From contig NZ_CP109599.1 of assembly GCF_036231945.1 (NCBI RefSeq), positions 930,001-994,000 on the forward strand: DNA of 64,000 nt. Direction: 5' to 3'. Shown one piece after another: positions 53,640-62,170 of the stretch. Every line of letters starts with the position of its first letter. The first letter of the stretch is position 1. Source of the DNA: Streptomyces sp. NBC_01429. GTDB taxonomy: Bacteria; Actinomycetota; Actinomycetes; Streptomycetales; Streptomycetaceae. The position numbers and the translations under genes were made by a program. A model generated the notes under the pieces. That model had not been told where the DNA came from and did no database searches. It was given only the letters and a program-made list of their open reading frames with translations.

Positions 53640-54566
53640 GTGGCTCAGCAGGGGACCGATCAGACCGATCAGCTCCATCACGACGTGCTGGTCGTCGGAG
53701 GCAGCGGGGTGGACACCGTCGTCCGGGTCGACTCGCTGCCCGTACCACTGGCCGACTCGGTCTCGGTGGGGCCGATCCGCGAATGGCCGGGCCACACGGG
53801 CGGCAATGTGGCGCTCGGCTGCCGGGCCCTGGGCCTGGACGTGAAGTTCCTCGACTACATAGGCGACGACTGGACGGGCGGCCAGGTCCGCGAGCGGCTG
53901 GCCGCCGGCGGGGTGGACTTCGAGGCGCTGATATCCCCGGCGGGCACGCGCCGCGCCGTCAACCTCGTGGACAGGACGGGCCGCCGGATGTCCTTCCACG
54001 ACGCCCGGGACCCGGACGATCTGCGGATGCCGCGCGACTTCTATCTGCCGCATCTGCGCCGTACGCGTCACGCGCATCTCTCCCTCACCAACTTCGCCCG
54101 GTACCTCTTCGACGACATCGAGGCGCTGGGCGTACCGGTCTCGACCGATCTGCACGACTGGGACGGACTGTCGGACTACCACCGGGAGTTCGCCTTCCGC
54201 TCCGATCTGGTCTTCCTCAGCGCGGCGGGCGCGAAGGAGCGCATCGCCTCCGTGATGCGGGAGATCCTGCGCGAGGGCCGCGCCGAGGCCGTGATCGCCA
54301 TGGCCGGGGCGGGCGGCTCGTATCTGATGACGCGGGAGGGCGGCCGTACCCCGCGCCCGGTCCCCGCGACCCCGCCGCCCGGTCCCGTGGTGGACTCCAA
54401 CGGCGCGGGCGACGCGTACGTCTGCGGTTTCCTGCACGGCAGGCTGGCCGGCCGGGGCCTGGAGGAGTGCGCCCGGCTGGGCGCGCTGGCGGGCGCCCAC
54501 GCCTGCACGGCGGAGGGCGGCGAGGCGCTGATCGGGCCGGACGCGCTGCTGGTCGACAGCGTCTGA
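53640..54566 (+). CDS. PfkB-family carbohydrate/nucleoside kinase
   Basis: 308 residues. Glycine-rich N-terminal motif GHTGGNVALGCRALGLDVKF and the C-terminal PfkB signature VDSNGAGDAYVCGFLHGRLA with catalytic Asp (GAGD). Phosphorylates a sugar, nucleoside or related alcohol; the substrate is not evident. GTG at 53640 follows GGGAG closely; the frame is open for 137 codons upstream without coding bias. It ends 101 bp before the STM4015 gene on the same strand, so co-expression with that cluster is possible. Confidence 0.88.
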   Translation: MAQQGTDQTDQLHHDVLVVGGSGVDTVVRVDSLPVPLADSVSVGPIREWPGHTGGNVALGCRALGLDVKFLDYIGDDWTGGQVRERLAAGGVDFEALISPAGTRRAVNLVDRTGRRMSFHDARDPDDLRMPRDFYLPHLRRTRHAHLSLTNFARYLFDDIEALGVPVSTDLHDWDGLSDYHREFAFRSDLVFLSAAGAKERIASVMREILREGRAEAVIAMAGAGGSYLMTREGGRTPRPVPATPPPGPVVDSNGAGDAYVCGFLHGRLAGRGLEECARLGALAGAHACTAEGGEALIGPDALLVDSV

Positions 54567-54667
54567 GCGGCGCACGGGCGAGCCTCGCCACCGGCGTTGT
54601 CAGTGGCGCTTGGTAGAACTGCTCCACATCAACCGACCACCGCACGCCGGTGTCTGGAGCGTTCGAC

Positions 54668-55621
54668 ATGACCAACAACGACGACTACCTGCGGGAGCTG
54701 TACGGCCTGCCCGTCTTCGGCTTCCCCGGCGCCGACCGGACCGGGGAGCTGCCGGACCCGGCCTCGGTGGCCTGGCGTATCTCGGTCGATTCGTACGGTG
54801 CGGACGAGGAGTGGGAGGAGGCGTTCGCCCGTTTCACGGCGAGCGTCGACACCACCGGCGTCCGGGCGCTGATCGTCGGTTCGTGGAGCGAGGCGTACGA
54901 ATCGGCGTCCGACCCGATCGTGTCGGCCCTGGTCGCGGCCCGCGACCGGCTGCCCGGACTGCGCGCCCTGTTCATCGGCGACATGATCAGTCAGGACTGC
55001 GAGATCTCCTGGATCACCCAGGGAGCGCTCACCCCGCTGCTGGACGCCTTCCCCGGGCTGGAGGAGTTCGGAGCGCGCGGCGGCGCCGGCCTGGTGTTCC
55101 CCGCCGTACGGCACGAGCGGCTGCGCTCGCTCACCATCGAGACGGGCGGCCTGGACGCCGAGGTGGTGCGGGGCATCGGCGCGAGCGACCTGCCCTCGCT
55201 GGAGAGCCTGGACCTCTGGCTCGGCACGGACGAATACGGCGCGAACACGAACGTGTCCGACCTCGAACCCATCCTGGCCGGCTCCCGCCTCCCCAGGCTG
55301 CGCCATCTGGCGCTGCGCAACAGCGACATCCAGGACGAGATCGCGACCGCGCTGTCCGGCGCCCCCGTCGTGGCCCGTCTGGAGAGTCTCGATCTCTCGA
55401 TGGGCACCCTGGGAGACGAAGGCGCGGAAGCGCTCCTCGCGGGCCAGTCGCTCACGCACCTGAAGAGACTCGATCTGCATCACCACTACGTGGGTGAGGA
55501 GACACGCGCGCGTCTCCTGTCCACCCTCGGCGCGGCCGGAGTGGAGGTCGACCTCTCCGAGGTCGAGGAACCGGAGGAGTGGGACGACGAGGAACACCGC
55601 TACGTCGCGGTGGCCGAGTAG
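54668..55621 (+). CDS. STM4015-family leucine-rich-repeat protein
   Basis: 317 residues. Leucine-rich repeats occupy about 95-295 (LPSLESLDLWLG, LPRLRHLALRNSDIQDEIAT, VARLESLDLSMG, LTHLKRLDLHHH), forming a solenoid for protein binding. The C-terminal tail is strikingly acidic (EVEEPEEWDDEEHRYVAVAE). No signal peptide. First gene of a five-gene operon in the order known from Salmonella STM4015 to STM4011, which lets me name the family; its function is unknown. Possible roles are scaffold, substrate or specificity factor for the enzymes downstream. TGGAG 8 bp before the ATG. Confidence 0.83.
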   Translation: MTNNDDYLRELYGLPVFGFPGADRTGELPDPASVAWRISVDSYGADEEWEEAFARFTASVDTTGVRALIVGSWSEAYESASDPIVSALVAARDRLPGLRALFIGDMISQDCEISWITQGALTPLLDAFPGLEEFGARGGAGLVFPAVRHERLRSLTIETGGLDAEVVRGIGASDLPSLESLDLWLGTDEYGANTNVSDLEPILAGSRLPRLRHLALRNSDIQDEIATALSGAPVVARLESLDLSMGTLGDEGAEALLAGQSLTHLKRLDLHHHYVGEETRARLLSTLGAAGVEVDLSEVEEPEEWDDEEHRYVAVAE

Positions 55622-55624
55622 CCC

Positions 55625-56791
55625 GTGCGCCCCCTCTCCAGCGGCCGGGACCGGGAGCCGCGACTGACCGTCGTCGGGATCCCCGGCAACCGCCGCACGA
55701 CGCTGTTCCAGGACGCCGTACGGGCCGCCGGGCTGCCCCCGGCCCGGGAGGTGTCCTGGCTCGATGTGCTGCGTGGCCGGGCCGGGTTCGCGGCCGGTGA
55801 GACCGTACGGATCGACTCGCCGGGCGAGGACCCCGAGGTGGACCGGCTGCTGCGCGGCGCCGAGGACTCCACCCGCGTCGAGGGCACGGGCCGCTGGTAC
55901 GAGCGGTTCACCGCCGCAGCGCGCGAGCTGGGCGAGCGGGCCCGGGGCGCCGGGGCCGAGCTGCTGGACGACCCGGAGGAGCTGGCGGTGCTCTTCGACA
56001 AGCGGCTGTGCCACGGCGTGCTCGACGCGGCGGGCGTGGCGGTTCCCGAGTCGCCCACCTCGGGCGCCGACGCCCCGGCCGTCCATGGCTGGGACGACGT
56101 ACGGGCCCTGATGGCCGGGGCCGGGCTGCGCCGGGCGTTCGTCAAGATCGCGCACGGTTCCTCCGCCTCCGGAGTCCTCGCCGTGCAGATCGCGGGGCCC
56201 GGCCGGGTGCGGGCCACCACGTCGGTGGAGCGGGACGCGGCCGGGCGGCTCTACAACTCGCTGCGGGTGCGCACCTATACGGGCGAGCGCGCGGTGGCCG
56301 CCATCGTCGACACCCTGGCCCCCGACGGCCTGCACATCGAACGGTGGCTGGCCAAGGGCACGGTGGACGGCAGGTCGGCGGATCTGCGCGTGGTGGTCGT
56401 CGCGGGCCGGGCGACCCACGCGGTCGTACGGACCAGCCGCTCCCCCATGACCAATCTCCATCTCGGCGGCGCGCGGGGTGACCTCGACGCGGTCCGCGCC
56501 GAGACCGAGGCGTCCGGCGGCAGTTGGTCCGCCGCCCTCGCCCTGTGCGAACAGGCCGCGGACTGCTTCCCCGGCACCCACTGTGTGGGTGTCGACCTGA
56601 TGCCGTCGTCCGACTGGCGGCGGTTCTCCGTCTGCGAGGTCAACGCCTTCGGCGATCTGCTGCCCCGCCTCACCGGCCTGCCGGGCAGCGGCGCCGAGGG
56701 GCTGGACACCTATGCGGCGCAGCTCGCGGCGCTGCCCCGGCGCGCCGTCCGTGCCCCGGAGGAAGGTGTGGCATGCCGGGCCCCGAGGTGA
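55625..56791 (+). CDS. STM4014-family ATP-grasp ligase
   Basis: 388 residues. An N-terminal pre-ATP-grasp region (LTVVGIPGNRRTTLFQDAVR) is followed by an ATP-grasp fold: FVKIAHGSSASGVLAVQ near 175 binds ATP, SADLRVVVVAGRATHAVVRT near 255 is the RimK-like strand, and FSVCEVNAFGDLLPR near 338 carries the Glu-x-Asn magnesium ligands. RimK/glutathione-synthetase-like enzymes join a carboxylate to an amine through acyl phosphate. It starts 3 bp after the STM4015 stop and overlaps STM4013 by 19 bp. Substrates unknown. Confidence 0.84.
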   Translation: MRPLSSGRDREPRLTVVGIPGNRRTTLFQDAVRAAGLPPAREVSWLDVLRGRAGFAAGETVRIDSPGEDPEVDRLLRGAEDSTRVEGTGRWYERFTAAARELGERARGAGAELLDDPEELAVLFDKRLCHGVLDAAGVAVPESPTSGADAPAVHGWDDVRALMAGAGLRRAFVKIAHGSSASGVLAVQIAGPGRVRATTSVERDAAGRLYNSLRVRTYTGERAVAAIVDTLAPDGLHIERWLAKGTVDGRSADLRVVVVAGRATHAVVRTSRSPMTNLHLGGARGDLDAVRAETEASGGSWSAALALCEQAADCFPGTHCVGVDLMPSSDWRRFSVCEVNAFGDLLPRLTGLPGSGAEGLDTYAAQLAALPRRAVRAPEEGVACRAPR

Positions 56792-57636
56792 GGGACGTGG
56801 CCGGTCCGGCCGGCCCGATCGACATGAACGAGGTCGTCGGGCGGGACGATCTGCTGCTCGTCACCCTCGACACCCTGCGTTTCGACGTCGCGCGGGAACT
56901 CGCGGCGGCGGGCCGGATCCCCCATCTCGCCCGCCATCTGCCGGAAGGCCGCTGGGAGAAGCGGCACGCGCCGGGCAGCTTCACCTACGCCTCGCACCAG
57001 GCGATCTTCGCCGGGTTCCTGCCCACCCCCGCCGCCCAGGGGCCGCATCCGCGGCTGTTCGCCGCGCGCTTCGGCGGCAGCGAGTCCACCGCCGAGCGGA
57101 CCTACGTGTTCGACAGCGCCGATCTGGTCTCCGGGCTCGCCTCGGCGGGCTACCGCACGGTGTGCGTCGGCGGGGTCGGCTTCTTCAACAAGCGGGGGGC
57201 GCTCGGCTCCGTACTGCCGGGCATGTTCCAGGAGAGCCACTGGGAGCCGGAGTTCGGTGTCGCCTCGCCCACCTCCTTCGAGGCCCAGGTCGACCGCGCG
57301 GAGCAGGTGATCGCCGGTCTCGATCCCGGGCGGCGGCTGTTCCTCTTCGTCAATGTGGCCGCGCTGCACCAGCCCAACTGGTTCCATCTGCCGGGCGCCA
57401 CCCGGGAGGCCGGTGACTCCCGGGCCACGCACGCCGCCGCGCTGGAGTACGTCGACCGGCACATCGGCCGCCTCTTCGCCGCCGCGAGCAGCCGCCGCCG
57501 CTGCTTCGCCATCGTCTGCTCGGACCATGGCACCGCCTACGGGGACGAGGGCTGGACCGGTCACCGGCTGGGCCACGAGTCCGTGTGGACCGTGCCGTAC
57601 GCCCATTTCTTCCTGGAGCCAGGTGGAGCCCGATGA
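56773..57636 (+). CDS. STM4013-family hydrolase (alkaline-phosphatase/sulfatase fold)
   Basis: 287 residues. The metal and nucleophile site is LLLVTLDTLRFDVA at about 26-39 (Asp and Thr where phosphatases have D-T/S), and the second metal set is IVCSDHGTAYGDEGWTGHRL near 246-265. ASHQAIFAGFLPTP fits the sulfatase-type substrate loop. Probably cuts or transfers a phosphoryl or sulfuryl group. No signal peptide, so cytosolic, unlike most sulfatases. ATG at 56773 has GGAGG upstream inside STM4014; its stop overlaps the STM4012 start (ATGA). Confidence 0.84.
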   Translation: MPGPEVRDVAGPAGPIDMNEVVGRDDLLLVTLDTLRFDVARELAAAGRIPHLARHLPEGRWEKRHAPGSFTYASHQAIFAGFLPTPAAQGPHPRLFAARFGGSESTAERTYVFDSADLVSGLASAGYRTVCVGGVGFFNKRGALGSVLPGMFQESHWEPEFGVASPTSFEAQVDRAEQVIAGLDPGRRLFLFVNVAALHQPNWFHLPGATREAGDSRATHAAALEYVDRHIGRLFAAASSRRRCFAIVCSDHGTAYGDEGWTGHRLGHESVWTVPYAHFFLEPGGAR

Positions 57637-59003
57637 CCACACCCGCCGTACCGCTCCCGTACGGGAGCCACGCCGTGCCGCGCCCGTACGAGAGCTACGT
57701 CTACGCCTATCCGCACAAGACGGCCTACCGCCCGCTGGCCGACCGCCCCGCGCTGCGCGAGCTGTGGGCCGGGGAGCGCAAGGACGCCCTCTCGCTCTAT
57801 CTGCACATACCGTTCTGCGAGGTCCGCTGCGGCTTCTGCAACCTCTTCACCCGGATCGGCGCCCCCGACGAGCTGACGACGCGCTATCTCGATGCCCTGG
57901 ACCGCCAGGCGACCGCCGTGCGCGACGCGCTCGACGGCCCCGACGGCCCCGGTGCCCCGCGGTTCGCCGCCGCGGCCTTCGGCGGCGGTACACCCACCTT
58001 CCTCACCGCCGGGGAGCTGGAGCGGCTCTGTGACATCGCGGAGAAACGCATGGGCGCCGATCTGCGCGCCGTCCCGCTCTCCGTCGAGACCTCCCCCGCC
58101 ACGGCCACCGCCGACCGGCTGGCCGTGCTCGCCGACCGGGGCGCCACCCGGCTGAGCATCGGCGTCCAGACCTTCGTCGGGGCGGAGGCGAAGGCCGCCG
58201 TGCGGCCGCAGCGCCGCGCCGAGGCCGAGGCCGCGCTCGGCCGCATCCGCGACGCGCGGATCCCCGTCCTCAACATCGATCTGATCTATGGCATCGACGG
58301 CCAGACCGAGGCCAGTTGGCGCCACTCCCTGGACGCCGCGCTGGCCTGGCAGCCGGAGGAGCTGTACCTCTACCCCCTGTACGTCCGGCCGCTCACCGGC
58401 CTCGGCAGGCTCGGCGCGGGCGGGGACGCCGCCTGGGACGCCCAGCGGCTGCGGCTCTACCGGCAGGGGCGCGATCATCTGCTCGGCCACGGCTACGAGC
58501 AGGTGTCCATGCGGATGTTCCGCCGCCCCGGCTCGCCCGCGCAGGGCGCGGACGACTACGCGTGCCAGACGGACGGCATGATCGGGCTGGGCTGCGGGGC
58601 CCGTTCGTACACCTCCGCGCTCCACTACTCCTTCGACTACGCCGTCGACATGCGCGAGATCCGGGCCATCATCGACACGTACACCGCGACGGAGGACTTC
58701 TCCCGCGCCGAGGTGGGGCGCCGCGTCGACGGCGACGAGGCCCGCCGCCGTCATCTGCTCCAGTCGCTGCTCCAGTCGCGGGGCCTGGAGGTGGCGGAGT
58801 ACCGGGAGCGGTTCGGCTCGGCGCCGGCCGAGGACTTCCCGGCCGAGCTGGACCGGTTCGCCGCGCTCGGCTGGCTGGACGAGGGCGCGGACCCCGGCCT
58901 GCTGCGGCTCTCGCCCGAGGGGCTCGCGCACTCGGACGCGCTGGGCCCGGCCCTCTTCTCCCCCGCCGTGCGGGCCGCGATGGCCGCGTATCTGCCGAAG
59001 TGA
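57633..59003 (+). CDS. STM4012-family radical SAM protein (HemN/HemW-like)
   Basis: 456 residues. YLHIPFCEVRCGFCNLF at about 55-71 holds the CxxxCxxC iron-sulfur motif in the HemN form; AAFGGGTPTFL is the SAM-binding Gly motif, and RLSIGVQTF and LNIDLIYGIDGQTEASWRHS match the HemN barrel. The C-terminal HemN_C-like part ends GLAHSDALGPALFSP. It is not a housekeeping HemN or HemW by context. Coupled to STM4013 by a 4-bp overlap; 7 bp before STM4011. Confidence 0.88.
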   Translation: MTTPAVPLPYGSHAVPRPYESYVYAYPHKTAYRPLADRPALRELWAGERKDALSLYLHIPFCEVRCGFCNLFTRIGAPDELTTRYLDALDRQATAVRDALDGPDGPGAPRFAAAAFGGGTPTFLTAGELERLCDIAEKRMGADLRAVPLSVETSPATATADRLAVLADRGATRLSIGVQTFVGAEAKAAVRPQRRAEAEAALGRIRDARIPVLNIDLIYGIDGQTEASWRHSLDAALAWQPEELYLYPLYVRPLTGLGRLGAGGDAAWDAQRLRLYRQGRDHLLGHGYEQVSMRMFRRPGSPAQGADDYACQTDGMIGLGCGARSYTSALHYSFDYAVDMREIRAIIDTYTATEDFSRAEVGRRVDGDEARRRHLLQSLLQSRGLEVAEYRERFGSAPAEDFPAELDRFAALGWLDEGADPGLLRLSPEGLAHSDALGPALFSPAVRAAMAAYLPK

Positions 59004-59010
59004 GATCCCT

Positions 59011-59895
59011 GTGGACCTGACGATCCTCTACCGCGGCCCGCTCGCCTCCTGCGACTACGACTGCCCCTACTGCCCGTTCGCGAAGCGGCGCGACAGCCCC
59101 GGTCAGCTGCGCGCCGACCGGGCCGCCCTGGAGCGGTTCGCCGCCTGGGCCTCACGGCCCACCGACGACCGGCTGTCGGTGCTGTTCACCCCCTGGGGCG
59201 AGGGCCTGGTCCGGTCCTGGTACCGGCGGACGCTCACCGAGTTGTCGCACCTGCCGCACCTGCGCCGGGTGGCGATCCAGACGAATCTGAGCTGCCGCAC
59301 CGACTGGCTGGCGGACGCCGACCCCGAGAAGCTCGCGCTGTGGTGCACGTACCACCCGGGGCAGACGCCGTACGACCGGTTCCTCACGAAGGCCCGTGAA
59401 CTGGCGCGTCTGGGCATCCGGTTCAGCGTGGGGGTCGTCGGCCTCGACGAGCATCTGGAGCCCGCCCGCAGGCTGCGCGCCGAGCTGCCCGCGCACGTCT
59501 ATCTCTGGATCAACGCGGCCGAGGGGCACACGTACACGGACGAGGAGGCCGCCCGCTGGACGGACCTCGATCCGCTCTTCCCGTACAGCCGCCATCCGCA
59601 CCGCTCGGCCGGTCTGCCCTGCCGGACGGGCGAGTCGGTGATCTCGGTGGACGGCGCGGGCACGGTGCGGCGCTGCCACTTCGTCCCCGCCGAGCTGGGC
59701 AATCTGTACGACGGCTCGTACCGGCGGGCGCTGGCGCCGCGGGAGTGCCCGCTGGCGGTGTGCGACTGCCACATCGGCTATGTGCACCTGGAGACGCTGC
59801 CGCTGTACGACGTCTTCGCCGGCGGAGTGCTGGAGCGCGTCCCCGCCCCCGCCCCCACTCCCGCCATATCCCTGTCCCCGACCGGCTCGACGTGA
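59011..59895 (+). CDS. STM4011-family radical SAM protein with C-terminal Cys cluster
   Basis: 294 residues. CDYDCPYC at about 14-21 is the radical SAM CxxxCxxC very near the N-terminus. VLFTPWGEGLVRSWYRRTLT and IQTNLSCRTDWL follow the barrel. A C-terminal set of cysteines (PCRTGESV, VRRCHFVPAE, RECPLAVCDC) suggests auxiliary iron-sulfur clusters like SPASM/twitch domains, which are common in enzymes modifying peptides. GTG start 7 bp after STM4012. Last gene of the operon; converges with a GDSL gene. Confidence 0.87.
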   Translation: MDLTILYRGPLASCDYDCPYCPFAKRRDSPGQLRADRAALERFAAWASRPTDDRLSVLFTPWGEGLVRSWYRRTLTELSHLPHLRRVAIQTNLSCRTDWLADADPEKLALWCTYHPGQTPYDRFLTKARELARLGIRFSVGVVGLDEHLEPARRLRAELPAHVYLWINAAEGHTYTDEEAARWTDLDPLFPYSRHPHRSAGLPCRTGESVISVDGAGTVRRCHFVPAELGNLYDGSYRRALAPRECPLAVCDCHIGYVHLETLPLYDVFAGGVLERVPAPAPTPAISLSPTGST

Positions 59896-59920
59896 CGGGG
59901 GCCACCGGGCTCCCGTCGCC

Positions 59921-60745
59921 TCAGTGTTCGAGGGGCAGAAGATCGGGCCGTTTCGCCTCCACGTGGTCGCCGGAGGACTCGCCGCGCAGCCTGCGTCCGA
60001 TCCAGGGGACCAGATACTCGCGCGCCCAGTGGATGTCGTCGCGCCGCTCCTCCAGGGTGCCGCGCGGGGGCAGCGGGGGCCATGCCTGGTCCGGGTCAGC
60101 GGGGACGTCGACCCCGAGCACCTGGGCGGCGCGCAGCGCGACCCGGGTGTGCCCCTCGGGCGACAGATGCAGCCGGTCGCCGTCCCAGGCCCGCCTGTCC
60201 TGGACCGACTTGAGGGACCAGAGGTCCAGCACGGAGCAGCCGTAACGGTCGGCGATGGACCGGGTGTGGAGGTTGAACGTGGCGATCTTGCCGCGCAGAT
60301 GGCGCAGTACGGGGACGCCACGGGTGTCGAAGCCGGTGGCCAGCACGACGGTGCCGACGGCTTCGGTGAGGTCGGCGACGGCCCGCTCGAAGCGTTCGGC
60401 CACCTCGTCGGGGTCGGTGCCGGGACGGATGATGTCGTTGCCGCCCGCGCAGAAGGTCACCAGGTCCGGGGCGAGAGCCCTCGCCCGGGGAATCTGCTCC
60501 TCGACGACCTGGTCGAGGAGTCGGCCGCGTACGGCGAGGTTGGCGTAGCGGAAGTCCCCGTGCGCGGTGTCCACCGTCGTACCGGTGTGCGGGAGTTGGT
60601 CGGCGAGGAGGACCGCGAGCCGGTCCGCCCAGCCGACGAACAGACCGTCGGGTCCCGGGTCGCCGACGCCTTCCGTGAAACTGTCGCCGATCGCCGCGTA
60701 CGACCCGAACACATCATTTCTTCTTGTTCTCGAATCGTTTGCCAC
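59921..60745 (-). CDS. SGNH/GDSL-family hydrolase
   Basis: 274 residues. Block I YAAIGDSFTEGVGD with the nucleophile Ser, Gly in block II (AVRGRLLDQ), block III GGNDII and block V DRLHLSPEGHTRVA with the Asp-x-x-His pair: a complete esterase/lipase set. No signal peptide, so probably cytosolic; substrate unknown. The GTG at 60745 lacks a strong ribosome site; a GTG 12 codons later is an alternative. Not part of the STM4011-4015 unit. Confidence 0.88.
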   Translation of the reverse strand: MANDSRTRRNDVFGSYAAIGDSFTEGVGDPGPDGLFVGWADRLAVLLADQLPHTGTTVDTAHGDFRYANLAVRGRLLDQVVEEQIPRARALAPDLVTFCAGGNDIIRPGTDPDEVAERFERAVADLTEAVGTVVLATGFDTRGVPVLRHLRGKIATFNLHTRSIADRYGCSVLDLWSLKSVQDRRAWDGDRLHLSPEGHTRVALRAAQVLGVDVPADPDQAWPPLPPRGTLEERRDDIHWAREYLVPWIGRRLRGESSGDHVEAKRPDLLPLEH

Positions 60746-60854
60746 AGCGAGACATCCTTCACCCGGGGATGTGACCTACGCGACCGTAAGGAGGGGTTGA
60801 CCAGGGGTGAGAAACACCATCGGTCAAGTTTCCCCCAACCGGGAATAGCCGGAA

Positions 60855-60893
60855 ACGGCCGCCGCCCGGTACGAGGTACCGGGCGACGGCCGT
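60855..60893 (-). terminator. Terminator of the M23 peptidase gene
   Basis: 18-bp stem with one mismatch (60855-60872 with 60876-60893) and a 3-nt loop, 38 bp beyond the stop. Confidence 0.75.
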
Positions 60894-60930
60894 GACGGGC
60901 CGGGTGGCGGATGCCGTCGGGACGGACGGG

Positions 60931-61968
60931 TCAGACGGTGACGCCCTGCGAGCGGAGGTAGGCGATCGGGTCGATGTCCGAGCCGTAGTCGGGGCCGGTG
61001 CGGACCTCGAAGTGCAGGTGCGGTCCCGTGACGTTGCCGGTAGCGCCGGAGAGGCCGATCTGCTGCCCGGCGGAGAGGCTCTGGCCGACGGAGACGGACA
61101 GGGCCGACAGGTGGGCGTACTGCGAGTACTTGCCGTCGCTGTGCCGGATGACGACCTGGTTGCCGTACGAGCCGCCCCATCCGGCCGACACGACGGTGCC
61201 CGCGCCGATCGCCTTGACCGTGGAGCCCGACGAGGCGATGAAGTCCACGCCCGTGTGGTAGCCGCTGGACCAGCTGCCGCCCGCCGCGCGGTAGGAGGTG
61301 CCGATCGACGCGTCGACGGGCTTGGTGAAGCCGGCCCCGGTGGTCTGCGTGGCCGTGTTGGAGGCGGAGGTGCCGGTGGACGTGCCCGCGGAAGCGCTGG
61401 AGCCGGTGCCGGACGACTTGGGCGCGGTGGACTTCGGCGCCGAGGACTTGGGCGCCGTGGAGCCGGTGCCGGAGGACTTCGCCGGCGCCTCGGCCGCGCC
61501 GCTCGACGTGGTGGACGGCGCCGAGGCCGCCCGCGCGCCGATGCTCAGCTTCAGACCGGGGTGGATCAGCCCGGGGTCGCCGCCTATGGCCTGGCGGTTG
61601 TCCTCGTACAGCTGCTGCCAGCCGCCCCGTACCCGCTGCTCCGCCGCGATCTTGGACAGATAGTCGCCGGAGACCACGGAGTAGACCTTGGTCTTCTTCG
61701 TCGTCGCGGTCGCCTGCGCGGCGGTCTGCGTCGCGGTCGTCCGGGTCACGGCGGACTGCTGCGCGGCGAGCGGCAGGCTCGGCGCGGTGTGCGTCGTGGC
61801 GGGGGCCGCCTGCGGCGCGGCGGCGGGTGCGGCGCCCTGCTGGGCCGCGTGCGCACCGGTGGCGCCGATGAGCGGCAGCGCGATGGCGGCGCTCCCCGTA
61901 CCGGCGACGATGAATCCGCGCGAGAACGGATTGGCCTTGGGGCGGCGGTGCTTACCCTTGGCGGGCAT
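60931..61968 (-). CDS. Secreted LysM-M23 peptidoglycan endopeptidase
   Basis: 345 residues. Signal peptide (GFIVAGTGSAAIALPLIGAT) ending AHA near 43, Ala/Thr-rich spacer, LysM domain at about 96-145 (YSVVSGDYLSKIAAEQRVRG), a Ser/Ala/Lys-rich linker with repeated APKSS/APKST units, then an M23 domain. Zinc ligands are in GYHTGVDF and GPHLHFEVR, the full lysostaphin-type set. It cuts peptide cross-links during growth or germination. ATG at 61968 follows GAGGAAC. The long leader holds a c-di-AMP riboswitch. Confidence 0.93.
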   Translation of the reverse strand: MPAKGKHRRPKANPFSRGFIVAGTGSAAIALPLIGATGAHAAQQGAAPAAAPQAAPATTHTAPSLPLAAQQSAVTRTTATQTAAQATATTKKTKVYSVVSGDYLSKIAAEQRVRGGWQQLYEDNRQAIGGDPGLIHPGLKLSIGARAASAPSTTSSGAAEAPAKSSGTGSTAPKSSAPKSTAPKSSGTGSSASAGTSTGTSASNTATQTTGAGFTKPVDASIGTSYRAAGGSWSSGYHTGVDFIASSGSTVKAIGAGTVVSAGWGGSYGNQVVIRHSDGKYSQYAHLSALSVSVGQSLSAGQQIGLSGATGNVTGPHLHFEVRTGPDYGSDIDPIAYLRSQGVTV

Positions 61969-61984
61969 GGTGCGTTCCTCTCCG

Positions 61985-62165
61985 GCGCCTACGAGGTGAG
62001 CTGTCGGGTTCGGGCTGGAGCTGCCCGGTCGCGCGTGGTGCGCGACTTCACCCCTAGCCGCTCCGGAGTGTCCGGATCGGCGTACTACCTGGGTCCCCCG
62101 CTCCTGCCACACGTGGATGGGTGGATGTGTGGTCCGGTCGGCGGCAGGATTCGGCGTTCCGTCCG
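61985..62165 (-). ncRNA. ydaO/yuaA (c-di-AMP) riboswitch
   Basis: The leader of the M23 gene contains the conserved ydaO blocks in order: GCCGAATCCTGCCGCCGACC, GCGGGGGACCCAGGTA, GGGGTGAAGTCGC, AGCTCCAGCCCGAACCCGAC and AGCTCACCTCGTAGGCGCC. About 180 nt, ending roughly 16 nt before the start codon. In streptomycetes this riboswitch precedes rpf and other cell-wall hydrolase genes and normally turns them off at high c-di-AMP. Exact ends are approximate. Confidence 0.9.
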
Positions 62166-62170
62166 GATTG

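Noticed and set aside
51183..54575. Minus-strand frame of over 1100 codons
   Set aside because: It overlaps conservon, MBL and PfkB genes in wrong frames with Arg/Pro/Gly-rich non-protein-like composition.
57633..59003. Housekeeping coproporphyrinogen dehydrogenase HemN or chaperone HemW
   Set aside because: The fold matches, but location inside the STM4015-4011 order and absence of hem or dnaK-group genes argue for the STM4012 family.
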